Origin: Pezizomycotina sp. ARF18
Taxonomy: Eukaryota > Ascomycota
Length of the DNA: 64,000 nucleotides
Assembly: GCA_002224055.1 (NCBI GenBank)
Contig: AZLU01000214.1
Location: forward strand, 1 to 64,000
Direction of reading: 5' to 3'
A program made the translations under genes and the position numbers. Positions 34,429 to 45,577 of the stretch are shown in pieces (positions within the stretch are counted from its first letter, which is position 1; every line of letters begins with the position of its first letter). A model generated the notes under the pieces. It worked only from the letters and a program-made list of their open reading frames with translations. It ran no database searches and had not been told where the DNA came from.

Positions 34429-36661
34429 AGAAATAATAATAAGTATCTAAATCTTAAGCTTACGGTGGTATATTTGAAAGATGTTTTTTTTTTCTTTCTT
34501 CTCCCTTTTTTTAATACTTGTATGACGGAGTTCGGGCGATTATCTGGACAGTGGACATAAAGAGGGCCGGCGGTTTCTTTCTTTTTTTTTTTTTTTTTTT
34601 TTTTATGGCTCGTTTTTTCTTAAGTCCGGTAACTTACGACGCTGATGCAAACGTTTGTTTTATGTTTGTAATATAATTCGTTTCTTTATCGCGGCCTTGG
34701 GAGATACTAGGTAGGTATTAGTTAGTATTCATAGCGAGATGTTCTTCAACGCTTTCTTTTCCTTTCACGTTCTTCAAGTTATTCCGTTTATATCAATACG
34801 TAATTCGACGATACTTTTATGTAGTCTATTAAGTAGTACCCCTTTCAATGCTTTGTAGTTGGTGATGATAAGGACGATCGCGAGGTTTTTTCTCACGGAG
34901 GTATTTATCTCTTAGGAGGACAAAAAAAGACCTACAAAACTCTAAATAGTTATTAGCACGTATATTTATTTTTATTTTTTTTTTCGATATTTTCTTTTAT
35001 TCAATTTTAAATATTTTATTATGGAGCCTTAGAAGATTTCAGTAAAATCATGATTATGATCTATACCTTTTAGTAGTATTATTATATTAATATAATTTTT
35101 TAGATCCTTTTTAAGATTGTCTAGTATAGATAGTTGACGGTAAATTATGCGGCGAGAGGGAGATAATAATTACTCTGCTTAACGTCCAATAGTTACTCGG
35201 GCTCGCCGCCACGTATCGCTACGAAAAACGAGGTTTCGAGCTACTAGCATAGCGTACGATGAAAACAAGGCCCCAAGATATCTTTTCAAAAGTAATGGGC
35301 CTAGCAATGGTTCGTTTGCTCAATATGTTGGTTGTCATTTTTTTTTTTTTATAGTTTAATAATCTTCACTTTTGCGGAGTAAATTTTAAAGCTATGAATC
35401 TAAAACCGTTGCCTGAAGCCGAATAACAGGTAAGTGTATTCAGCTGATAAGGATTTTTTTTTTTTTTCCTGAAGAAAAGCGAAAGAGGTTGGCGAGGGGT
35501 AGCAGAGAAGAAGGAAGAAAGGCGACAAAACACGGTATGATATGTTGATAACCCCTCAACCCCCAAGTTCAAGCCGAGACTGTGCTATACCAGATCGCGG
35601 CGCGGTATCGTAATCCTCACGATGGTCTTGGAAAATTCTAACTGGAATTTAGGTTTTGTGTGGATACGAGCGGAGTAGCTTGATCCGCTAGAGTCGGCCT
35701 GGCGTCAATGTCACATACTCAAGGGGAAAAGATATAATATTCGAAAGCCAAAACCAGTTGGTGTAGAGCACACTTAGTTCTGAAGGAACTCTAGTGGCTA
35801 GATCCTTCCCCGGGCGACGTATACCATGATATAGTTATAGAGTAATAATAAACACACCCGAGCTGGACGGAAATTGGCTCTGTCGACATGGGGTTTCGTG
35901 CGTTGGCGCTATATACTAGGTTTCTGAGATACTAATCGCCCCCCCTCTTGGTGGACAGTCCAGATTAGACGCGTCCATAGAAGAGCAAATCAGGATTCCC
36001 TGATCAGAAGATCCTGCAAGCTAGGAGGAAGCACGCTAGACCGCATCCAGTCATGTTATATATATTTTAGCCTACCTAAGCCCTTTGCGATCCTTGAAAA
36101 TGGGAATTTGCAAAATCCGAGATAATTCAAATGCGATTATTAAACTACGTGAAAGCTGGCTTGCTTCCTTTCGCGATTATTCGCTTATCAGCCTTGGGGC
36201 CAAGTTGACCCCCTCATATGATGAGCTGTACAAACTGGGAGGGGAGCCGTTTAAACTTTGCCGTGAAATTTAAGGTTTTTATGCAGGAGACACCTTTGAG
36301 GAGGGGTAGCTGGATACTGCACTGTACGTTATACCGTTTTGAGGCAGGCCCCACTAGCGTTTGGCGCACAGTCCCCCGCATTTTGCCTATTTGTACTAAT
36401 TGAAAGTGGAGCTCTGAAGCTATTGAATGGTAAAGGATTTGATCGAAAGTAGCTGAGCCTAGACATGATGCTCCGTGAAGTCCCGAACAAATTGAAGGAT
36501 CACGGATAATCGATAAACCTCTCAAAATTGGCATGGGTATCGTCTTATACAAATGGCATATTTAATAGCAACTATTGCCATACGTCTTGGCTCATCATCT
36601 TTTTTCACCGGATCTTCCAGTCTGATCTTAACGTAAAACCTCCATTTCGTGTTGTAGAGAC
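34429..36661. other. AT-rich intergenic region
   Basis: It contains T tracts at about 34583-34604, 35338-35350 and 35455-35467. Short ORFs at 36085-36273 (plus) and 36214-36552 (minus, 112 codons, intact but motif-free) overlap in part. Neither is convincing. Confidence 0.4.
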
Positions 36662-37417
36662 ATGCTACTAGGTCAATCATCAGATATGCCGCTCGACAAA
36701 ATTTACGGTCCTCACGCCCTCGATTTCAAGAAATCGAAACCCGCGGAAGAAGAAGGCAAAGAGCCCCGTCAACCTAAAGTGAGAGTCACGCAGCTATCTG
36801 AGAAAGAGCTGAACTTTTTCCCCGACAGAAAATCCATAACACCTTCGGCAAAGACGGCTTCGCAACCTCCGGGGCGACCCCTTGCGACGGCTACGATCCT
36901 AACGAGATTTACTTCAAAGTAACGCTCCAACGTGAGCGCGCCCTCCCACAACACCGGCTGGGTGTCCTTCGCGCACTTCGACTCCGACGAAGACTCGCGC
37001 GCGGCATCCCGGCCTCCGAAAACATGAACTGGACCGCCTCCGGCGAGCTGAAAGAGTACGAGTTCTGGTCGTACTCCGTGGACACGGACGAGCAGTTCGG
37101 CTTCGTGTGGTCGTACGCCAGCCTGTTCCCGACTACGACAGCCCGACCCGGAGTACATTGTCTCGTGGTACCCCCAACCCGAACATGCCGGAGGATAACC
37201 ACTGGACGTGCACGGCGACGCACCTCGGGACGGGTGCGTAGCACACCGTCGATTCTTACGATCCTACGAAGGATAGGGAGATCCACCAGGGTTTCGATCC
37301 GTTAATGGCTTTTGGTATTTGCGGAGCCCGGATATCGTGCCTGATGATAATATCTTTGGGGCGTCGGTGGAGGTTACGGTTACGCCGTTGGGAGATACGG
37401 ATTCCGAGTCGGATTAG
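36662..37417 (+). pseudogene. Unknown protein, frame-broken
   Basis: ATG at 36662 gives MLLGQSSDMPLDKIYGPHAL, then PKVRVTQLSEKELNFFPDRK. Other frames continue NTFGKDGFATSGATPCDGYD, HNTGWVSFAHFDSDEDSRAA, NMNWTASGELKEYEFWSYSV, QFGFVWSYASLFPDYDS, PEYIVSWYPQPEHAG, HTVDSYDPTKDREIHQGFDP and PDIVPDDNIFGASVEVTVTP, ending GDTDSESD at 37415-37417. Aromatic-rich, alternating polar/hydrophobic strands suggest a beta-sandwich fold of about 240 aa. No signal peptide is seen at this start. The consistent sense across six blocks supports one gene with about five base steps. I do not recognise the family. Confidence 0.45.
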
Positions 37418-39867
37418 GACACGGCTTTTGACTGGATTAAAACGCGACTGTAAATAATAATATAAGTTGGAATAAGCGGCCAAGACTGGTCTTAAACAAA
37501 TATATATACATATGCGTATGAATAAATCGATCCAGAGCTTATTTTTCCCCAGAGAGAATCGTGATTCGACAACTTACTAAGTACAACTACTACGCTCTGA
37601 CCTACCCAGTAGATCGTAGCGTGTAACCAGACCCAAATGTCCGTTCAAATAAATACGTACATAATTTTATTTTCTTTCCATAGGTTTTGATAAGAAGACT
37701 TCTAGGGTGATACATGGTAAACCTTCCGTCCGGGAAATTCTAGAGCTGTGGTCTATTTAACGCCAGATTTCTTTTTTTTATTATTACATTGCTATCGAAT
37801 CTGCTAGTAAATTTAGTATTGTGTCCTCGTCCTACGATAAGATTACTAACCATACCGCTAACTGCAATCTCTCTCTCTCTCTCTAACACACACACACACA
37901 CACACACACATAAACACCCCGCCCCGGATTCCCCGACCAGGTAATGGCGCAAGAATAACCTTCGAGGCTTGCTTCTTACCTATATACTATCAAGAACCAG
38001 TTAAGTTGAGACCTGGACCGTTCTGTTTGGTACTCTAGATTGATAATAGTAGGCTCCTGGTACGCTAGCGCAGTCGAGAGTATAATACCAGTATGATGAG
38101 CGTATACTCAACAGGCGCCAAAGAGATCAAATCAAATCTCCGATCTCTAACACTTTCTGGTTAGAGCAAGCTGTGAAAGCCTATTGAGAAACGATGAGTA
38201 CGCCCCTTCTACGTTAGATCCTTGCTACGTTGAGCAATCTTTACAATCAGGTAAGCGTCAGAGCCACCGTTATCCCTCCTCGGACTTAACTTGGAGAATA
38301 AGCTTTTCCCATCGCCTGGAAATGTATCGCCCCTACGCTGTCCCCGTAACATGGATCGCAGTGTTTTACCGTGGATTAAATAGCCTGCCTTGGCGGAGCT
38401 AAATACCAGCATTCTTGCCTAAAATTGGCGACGTTTGTTTGCTCATGGTCCTTTTTAAAGTTTCCCTAGCGTCTCTCGTCTAGCGATGAACGAGTTAGCA
38501 TCAAATAGAAAAAAAGACGCAAGGTTTTCGCCGAAATTGTCAACCATTAGCTCAATTTAGCTCCCGCAAACCACACGTTGAGCGTACCATGGAACTACCG
38601 AGGTGTGTTACTAGTCTCCGGTACCGCAGCATCCGCTCAATTCCTCGTCCCTCAGGGTCAGGGTTGGAGATTTGCAGCTAATCCTGGGCCGTGGCACCAG
38701 AGTGGTTTCTCAATATATTACCCGATTTGCTCTCTAGACTGCATTTTTTAAGATTAGTATTTTTCCACCTAATGTACTAGTTCAAGACTCAAAAGGGCTG
38801 TATGGGCTTTTCGCAAACGTTATTTTAGTGAGGACGAGCAAAAGAAAAAAAAAACCCCCGTCTCATTAATTTACCGTTCGCGGTCCAGGTTGATACCGCA
38901 AACTGCGAGAAATAGCTATGTAGCTGTGTCGAAAGCTCAGTCGACCTTACCGTAGAAATTTACATTATAGGTGGGCAAGACCTCACTAGTCCCCAGTTTG
39001 CAGCTTACGGTTATTGGTTGTAAAAAAGTGGACCCGGCGAAGTTTCCTTTCTGAGAATATCAATCTGGAGCGTTGACAATTTTTTCTTTTTTTATAAATA
39101 GTTCTTCAGCGGCATACTCACACGATATGGCGCTGGTAAAGCGCCCGAGTTCGAACCAAGCTATTTAGTGGCTTCCTGAAGCCTTTGGCTTTCTCTTTCA
39201 ATTCTGCGAATTCCTTCTCCCTCGAAAGGCGCTAGCAAAACGGCCTGATGTGGTTTGCAAACTCGAAGAATCTGGATCCGCCACCGGTATGCACCAGGCT
39301 CAGCGCTAATGAGCCCGAAGCGATATGAAAACAGTCTACTGGTGAGCAGTCAAAGCCTCGATTTCGATCATCAGATTCCTTTACTTCGCAATACGTAGAC
39401 TAAGGCTCGAAGTAGTCCGATGTCTAGCACGCTCAATCGCCGACCTATGATCTCATCCAAAGGAAGAGGAAGGATGAGGCAACGGAACAAGGGACAGCAA
39501 AGGCAGAGGGTCTGCCCGCTCTAGTCGTGGGAAGACTATGATTAGCGGTTACGTCGATGCCCCGTCGCGTTTGAATGGAATCAATGTTCTGCACTTATGC
39601 ACTAGCTCAGCGGCTCGGACAATATAAAAGGGACCCGCGAACACCTCCTGGTACTCTCTTTGCTGATGCTATTCCAATCGTAGCATCTTCAGCGATATCC
39701 TCCACATGTACAAAATTACTAAGCTCAGTTTACTTGCGCTTGCGTTTACTCCGAAAGGCGTATCAGCCTATCCGAATCCGCATATACTGCAGGAAAGAGC
39801 GTGTACGTGCCTGTTTTCCTAGGGACTCTCTCCCCGCAATGATTCTATAATATTCTTTGTGCTAGAC
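37418..39867. other. Intergenic, no gene seen
   Basis: In 2.45 kb only short ORFs occur (38184-38412, both strands). A CT run followed by an AC run lies at 37867-37910. A short minus-strand stretch near 39110-39230 (LSREKEFAELKEKAKGFRKP) reads like coding sequence but stands alone. Confidence 0.4.
37867..37910. repeat. (CT)n(AC)n microsatellite
   Basis: A compound dinucleotide repeat about 44 bp long. Confidence 0.9.
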
Positions 39868-41056
39868 GGTGCTACCTATTCCACCAATTGCAAAAGCAAA
39901 CTGCAAGGCTGAGAATGCGGTCCTGCAGGTTCTGAGTTTGATACAGCTCCAGGGGACAGCCTCGCCTTCTGCTCCAGCTATATCCACGCCACGGCCGGCG
40001 TCACGACCGTGCCCAACACCAAGACCGTTACTAATACGGCCACGATTACAAATTTCGTAGCTACAGTACCTGCGGGAACAGTGACGGTGACTGCGTAAGC
40101 GACACTCCATACTACTATCAAATGAACGCTCTTCTGATCGATGGAAAATAGTCGGACACCATAACTGCCACGCAACCGGTCACGATCACAGCAGCGCCTG
40201 CGACGATATCCACGTACGTGCCATCCCTAATCCATATTTAAATTGTTGATTACGGTATCTGAAAAAAAAGGTATTTGTTATAGATATACCGTTACCACGG
40301 ACACGACTACCGAAACCGTTACCTCCCCGACAGCGGTACTCTGGCTAAGAATAAGAAGCGTGAAGCACAGCACGGAAGTCATGGCGGCAGCGCCCCACAA
40401 ACATCCTAAACTTTGCAGCGCCGCTTATCAGTAGCGCCTGCTCTTGCGTCGTCACCGCAAGCAAGCAGACCGTTACCGGTGCGGCGGTTACGGTGTCTGC
40501 CACCGTCACCGTCTCGCAACAGCCACGAGCGGAACCGTAACTCGAACCGTTTCGGTAACAGCAACTGAGACCGTTGCTGCACCGTCACGCTCCCGCCTGT
40601 ATCTACAGAGACGGTGTACACGTCTACGAGCACGGTTAGCGAGACTGTACGCACACCAATTCCACATTTGAGTCCTCCATTTTTTTTTTTCTTCCAAATG
40701 GTTCATTAACTAACCCGAACTTAGGAAAAAAAAAAAAAAAAAAAAAAAATAAGAACACTGTTACAATTACATCCACTGCCACCGGTCCGACAGGGACTTT
40801 CGTCTGCGGTGGGGAGGGCGGCGCGCCTACTTCCTTCAGCCCGATGAACGCGAACATCGACGAGCAGAGTTGCATGAACACGGTCAATTACCTCACTTCG
40901 GGCGGCGTTCCTGTCGCCGCCGGCGGGGCGTGTACGGTATATTTCCTCAACGCAGCGACGGGGACTAATTGCTGGCTGTACCCGTCCTCGTGCTCGGCTA
41001 TATTCGCTGGCGGAACGGGCTACAGGTACAACGAAGCTGGCTGCCCGGACCTATGA
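39868..41056 (+). pseudogene. Thr/Val-rich mucin-like secreted protein
   Basis: Coding segments alternate with short introns: SLAFCSSYIHATAGVTTVPN then TKTVTNTATITNFVATVPAG (donor GTAAGC near 40096, acceptor near 40151); DTITATQPVTITAAPATIST (donor GTACGT at 40214, acceptor near 40282); YTVTTDTTTETVTSPTAVLW; and TVTGAAVTVSATVTVSQQ-type repeats. The C-terminal domain, from about 40790, reads GPTGTFVCGGEGG, NANIDEQSCMNTVNYLTSGG and GTNCWLYPSSCSAIFAGG, ending CPDL at 41056. TxTxT-type repeats plus a small Cys domain are typical of O-glycosylated fungal surface proteins. Near-periodic exon/intron units suggest the repeat grew by exon duplication. An A25 tract (40725-40749) sits in the last intron. 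Some base steps occur, and the signal-peptide exon was not found. Confidence 0.5.
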
Positions 41057-42132
41057 GGAACTGGAAGCAGGCAGAGATCACAATACACCGTACCTCGAGT
41101 ATGTAGTTATACATAAGTATCCATATATTCAGGGGTTTACTCGCTGATTCCGGCGGTGAGTTTAGCTCTTAGCATTGCAGAATGAGCAATCAAGTAAATA
41201 AATTACCTATACTCTTGCATTGCGACATCCGAGATGTCCCCATCCCGTGATTCCTGCTTTGGTCTATAAACTGTCCCCTGCTTGAATCAATCCTTTTAAA
41301 GGAGAAATATATGAGAACCTGTACCCTGTAGAAGGCGAATCAGCCTTGCGGCCATAAAAAACATGAAAATGGTTACTCATTTGTAGCTTTCTTTCACGCT
41401 GGAGTAAAAACCTTGCATCCCTAACAGGTCCGAATTACCGGCAACTGCATTGGCCCTCAGTCTATCTAGCCAAATGGGCATTTGAATTGTCGATGAGAGT
41501 TCCTCTATCTAGGAGAGAGGGGTGGGTGTGTCGCGGTATCGTTCCCACCCTATCATACGCCGGCCTATTTTCGTCAAGACGTGTGGCACCCAGATCCAGC
41601 GATCAAGAGGGTATGAGGCTTTGAGAAAATACCTAATTTTAAATAGGGAGAAAGATGCGTAAAGCCTATAAATTTCGGTGAATTCACAAAGGTGAAGTTT
41701 AGAGATAAAAAAAAAAAGCTTCTCCGCGGGAGATTATTATCTAAAGCGGGGGGCTGTTTTCTTTTGCAGCTCATCTGATGCCCCGAATAAAAATAACTAA
41801 CTCTAGGCCTCAGAATGTATATACATGTACGAGATATCTCCCGGACGCCAAATCCGTTTGCTTACAACACCACTCCCCACCCATTAAAAAAAAAAAAAAA
41901 TTTTTTTTGTTAGGCGAGTTCCTTAGTAGTAGTATATACTATAGGTAGTATTTCATCCGTTCGCGTTTGAGATTATACATAGCGCCCACTTGCGAGGCAT
42001 TTTTTTTTTTTTTTTGCTCGGGATCTAATGTCTGTGCACGATGAAACCCCTTATCATGCCTAACCCACCCACACGCCCAAACACCCGTCGCCCGTCCTCG
42101 CGGCTACCGATGGCGTCCGATACGGCACAACT
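41057..42132. other. Intergenic, A/T tracts
   Basis: No gene is supported. A and T homopolymers lie at about 41886-41908 and 42000-42015. Confidence 0.5.
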
Positions 42133-42443
42133 TTAAAACACGCAAGACACAACCATCTTTGCCTGTTTTTTTACGGGTGGTAGATTGTTTAAATATCGGT
42201 GCAGGAAGATTAACCGCTCGACCTTCTCGTCGCGCTTCGGAATTATGTTGTAAAAGCGCGGCAGTGTGACGGAGGATTCGTGTCGCCGATGAGTGGGATT
42301 TGATCGAGGAGCAGAGGAGGACGTCGAGGAGGAGTGTCGAGAGTGACTGATGGATGTAGAATTATAAAATGAAGAGCACGGAGTTTTGGTGATATCTCGT
42401 ACGCTCTGAGGCGTCGTGTCATTTTATATTGGCTTGTCCTGTC

Positions 42444-42476
<33 letters not shown>

Positions 42477-42801
42477 ATAAAGGGGGAAGGCTTTTCCCTC
42501 CTTCGCTCGTCTACATCAAAAAAGAAAAACAGCCTCCACGCTAGATAAATACTCCGCAGAAAGCTGTCTATGTATATATTTCTAAACTTCGGATTTTTTT
42601 TTTGTATATATCACCGAAATTTATCTGCATATAGTATATATAAAAAAGACCATTCCGCTCGAATTTGGATCGTTCCGCTGCGGTCGGGGAGGAGGTAATA
42701 AAAACGGCGCAGGTTATGCGGAGACACTCGAGGATTTCGGTGGGGAGGGTTTGGAGGAGCATGATTTGCTTTGACGAGGGGATGAGAGGTTGGCTTTCCA
42801 A
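42133..42801 (-). pseudogene. F-box-like protein, Cys-motif family (copy 1)
   Basis: ATG at 42801 gives MESQPLIPSSKQIMLLQTLP and TEILECLRITCAVFI, an F-box-like start (LPTEIL). Near the 3' end the minus strand reads YNIIPKRDEKVERLIFLHRY, then LNNLPPVKKQAKMVVSC followed in an adjacent frame by ACFKVVP. This matches the family signature seen in the next three genes: a helix [FL]LxRLxxDLP, a basic spacer, then CxxC. The middle (about 42450-42600) is AT-rich, with T25 at about 42453-42477, and probably non-coding or inserted. Heavily eroded. Confidence 0.4.
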
Positions 42802-43169
42802 CCCCTTCCCCCTCTTATCTCCCTTTCTCCGCCTGGAATATCGAAGGTCTAGTTAAGAGTCTGGGGGCAGATTATTTTTTTTATAGCTGGTTCTTGCAGC
42901 CAAGCTCTCCCTCCTCCCTCCCACATCCTTTCGCGCCACGACAAAAGGCTGACTTTTGGTTGCGAACCACTAAAAAGATGACTCCCCGGTTCGAGGTTTT
43001 CTCTGGCTCAATGACCTAAAGGTAAACATAAAGAAACTCAATTGAAATCCTTCCCCCTTTCGTGAGCCCCAAAGGAAACACCGTAAAAAAAAAAAAAAAA
43101 AGAGAGAACGCGTTCAACCGCTGTGCTGCTTGCTACATTATCCCCCATCCATCAATTCCTTCAAGTCAC
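42802..43169. other. Divergent intergenic between two F-box-like genes
   Basis: No gene. It contains an A-rich run at about 43085-43102 just before the next gene's leader. Confidence 0.4.
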
Positions 43170-43495
43170 ATGTCCCTCCCCACACTCCCCGCCGACGTCC
43201 TCCTCTGTATCCAGACCACCTCCCCTCCCCCGTCGACCGCCGACCGCGAGTGCCTACGTAAACCTGCTCAACGCTAGGCAAACGTGCTATTTCTGCCTGT
43301 AAACGAACAAAGCCTCTACTCTGGCCGTCGGAGGAACAGCAGGCGTTTTATTTAGAGCGGCTGATTAGGGACTTGACGAGGAGGGAGAGGAGGGGCAGGA
43401 TGGGTGTGCAGGAGATGTCTTACGGTGGTGCGGTTTTAGACGGTTACGGTGGGGAAGCAGAGTGGCGGATGTGCAGGGGGTGTTGTTGGGGTTAG
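43170..43495 (+). pseudogene. F-box-like protein, Cys-motif family (copy 2)
   Basis: ATG at 43170 gives MSLPTLPADVLLCIQTTSPP, then ADRECLR; a frame step away, NLLNARQTCYFCL, an F-box-like segment. Downstream, WPSEEQQAFYLERLIRDLTR with RERRGRM gives the family helix and basic spacer, and WRMCRGCCWG closes the frame at 43493-43495. In copies 3 and 4 the same helix precedes VCDCC or LCWHC. Two or more base steps are present. About 100 aa. Confidence 0.45.
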
Positions 43496-43796
43496 GTGGG
43501 AGAGCTAGCAAGCCGGAGGGTGAAAAGAAAAGAATGTGAAAATGCGTATATTGAATATTGGAATTTCGAGGGAACGGGGAAGAGATGGAAATAGGCGAGA
43601 AAGATCCGAGGCTGAAACGGCTTGATGAAGAAGGAAAATGATATCACAGAGAGGCGACAAAAAGGCTGAAGAGCGAAAAGCGGAATCGTTTATATATATT
43701 TCAATCGTGCCCTCCCGTTTTGAGTTTTATATTCTCCTCCGATAGTTTATTCATCCGATGTCAAAACAATGCCTTCCCCCCTCTATACCTTCAAAA

Positions 43797-44133
43797 ATGC
43801 CCATCTCCACACTCCCCCCGAACTTCCTCCTAATAACACCCTCCTCGCCGAACCAGACCTGCAATCCCTCCCTCAACCTCCAAACATTTCCACTCCCACC
43901 CGTTCATGCCTCCACCGAAACCACGCCGGTCAAAGACACCTCCCTACAATAATAAAAATGCATGGTACGATCACTCAGCACAAGTAGATTTCCTATCGCG
44001 CTTATACCGCGACCTACCGGAACATAGAAAGGAAGGGAGGATGGTGTGTGATTGCTGCTGTAGGATAGTGCAGTTTGAGAAGGTGGTTTGTTTAAGGGGA
44101 GAAACGATGGGAGGTGTAGGAACTGTGGGTTAG
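43797..44133 (+). pseudogene. F-box-like protein, Cys-motif family (copy 3)
   Basis: ATG at 43797 gives MPISTLPPNFLLI; read with the neighbouring frame (LPPEL, LLAEPDLQSLPQ) it is a short F-box. Frame 43906-44133 then reads NKNAWYDHSAQVDFLSRLYR, DLPEHRKEGRMVCDCCCRIV and QFEKV. This is the clearest example of the shared signature: Trp, about eight residues, FLxRLxRDLP, basic spacer, VCxCC. The gene ends at a stop at 44131-44133. One or two base steps divide the F-box from the Cys part. Confidence 0.5.
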
Positions 44134-44938
44134 GGGATGGGTTGGTGGTGGGGGTGGAGGATAGGTAGTTCGTGATGATGAAGATTGAACAGGTGGTATA
44201 TATATAACCCCCCCCCCCTTTGTTTCTTCTTGTCGATGATGTTTTTTCGCGGGGTTTTATCCATCCTGAGTCTGAGATAGTATAGCCTTCTTCTTCTTCT
44301 CATAACACACTTGCGGTTTCGCGTAATTGTTAGCTTTTTCCTAGCAAAGGTGCGGAGTAAACCGTAAGTGAGGAGGGCGGCTCTCGTAGTCTGCATGGAC
44401 GTCAATCTGCACTTTTGAACTGCAGGACTCATCCAGCGTTGATTCAATCATCAAGTATCTGAATAGCCTCGCTGACCCCAGCTTAAATCGAAGCGATATA
44501 TAACGCGCGAAAAAAACAAGAAAAAAAAAAAAAAAAAATTCCCCCAAAGAAAAAGGCAATTTACGGACGGGGCAGGGCCACGCGATCTGACGGGACCTTC
44601 GCTATGAGGCTTAGAACAAGCTTCTGTCTTCTTCTGGAACGAGAAGGTTACAATGGCACATTTTTCGCTGTAATCGCAATCAAACATCGACTTTTTTTTT
44701 CAATTTCCACATCGCAAGGGACAAGGCTAGTCAGTGGTCCCGCCGTTTTAAGCAGCTGATATCGAGTCATACCTCTCCACGCGTCCTCACAGCTCTTATA
44801 TATATATATATATATATAAACACTTAACGCGTCTCCCCGAAGAAACTCAACCACGTCTGTATTCCACGAATTACACCGCTCAACGCACCGCACCGCCTAT
44901 AGACATACAGGCCCGACATTCGACGAACGACAGATACT
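44134..44938. other. Intergenic, homopolymer-rich
   Basis: Includes C9-10 near 44209, A18-19 near 44520 and (TA)n at about 44798-44818. No gene is supported; ORFs on the minus strand run through homopolymers. Confidence 0.5.
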
Positions 44939-45202
44939 ATGTCCTCCAATCCTTCCGACCGAACTCTCCTCGGTGTAACCGACCACCTCCGCTACCACAC
45001 CGTCGACCTGCAGTGCTCCGCTACACATGCCGCTCCTACCGTACTTGCATCCCCACGCCTCCGCCAGCTTACGTCACGACTACCGCCGCTTGAAATCCTG
45101 CAACGGCTGCTACACGACAAACCGCTCAAGGGGAAGATGCTGTGTTGGCACTGCGTCGCTATCGTAGACGATAAACCATTCTCGCTAAAATACTATTTAT
45201 GA
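44939..45202 (+). CDS. Cys-motif family protein (copy 4), open frame
   Basis: An uninterrupted 87-codon frame starts MSSNPSDRTLLGVTDHLRYH. It carries LRQLTSRLPPLEILQRLLHD, then KPLKGKMLCWHCVAIVDDKP with FSLKYYL. The ILQRLLxDKP helix, basic spacer and LCWHC pair align with the signature of copies 1-3, and the orientation matches copies 2 and 3. The F-box itself is not clear in the N-terminal half. It may be a complete small protein or a shortened relative. The CxxC could be half of a zinc site. Function unknown. Confidence 0.45.
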   Translation: MSSNPSDRTLLGVTDHLRYHTVDLQCSATHAAPTVLASPRLRQLTSRLPPLEILQRLLHDKPLKGKMLCWHCVAIVDDKPFSLKYYL

Positions 45203-45542
45203 GGAGGAAGAAGAAGAAGGGAAGATACAGAGCGTTTTGATGTACTGGAGAGGCGCGAAGAAGAAGAAGAGACGGGAGGACGAGGAAGAGGAGAAGGAGG
45301 AGTGTTTTATAGGATTGTAGTAAGGAAGAGACGCGGTGTGTTAAGTGCGAGAGCAGGAGAAGGTGGTTGAGGTTGAATTGATAATATCGTCATCGTTAAC
45401 GGATTGGGGTTGCGAAGAAGGCGGGGATGAGGGTAGGAGTTGATGTGATGATGTGATGAGGAAGAGGCAGAGGATTTCGGAGAAACTGTAGTTGGAGACA
45501 TTAGCTTCTTGTGATTAGTAAAAGTAAAAAAAAAAAGAGATG

Positions 45543-45577
<35 letters not shown>

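Noticed and set aside
39120-39165. tRNA-like B box (gagttcgaacc) with an upstream A-box-like tggc
   Set aside because: The spacing is too short and no cloverleaf or acceptor stem could be folded by eye.
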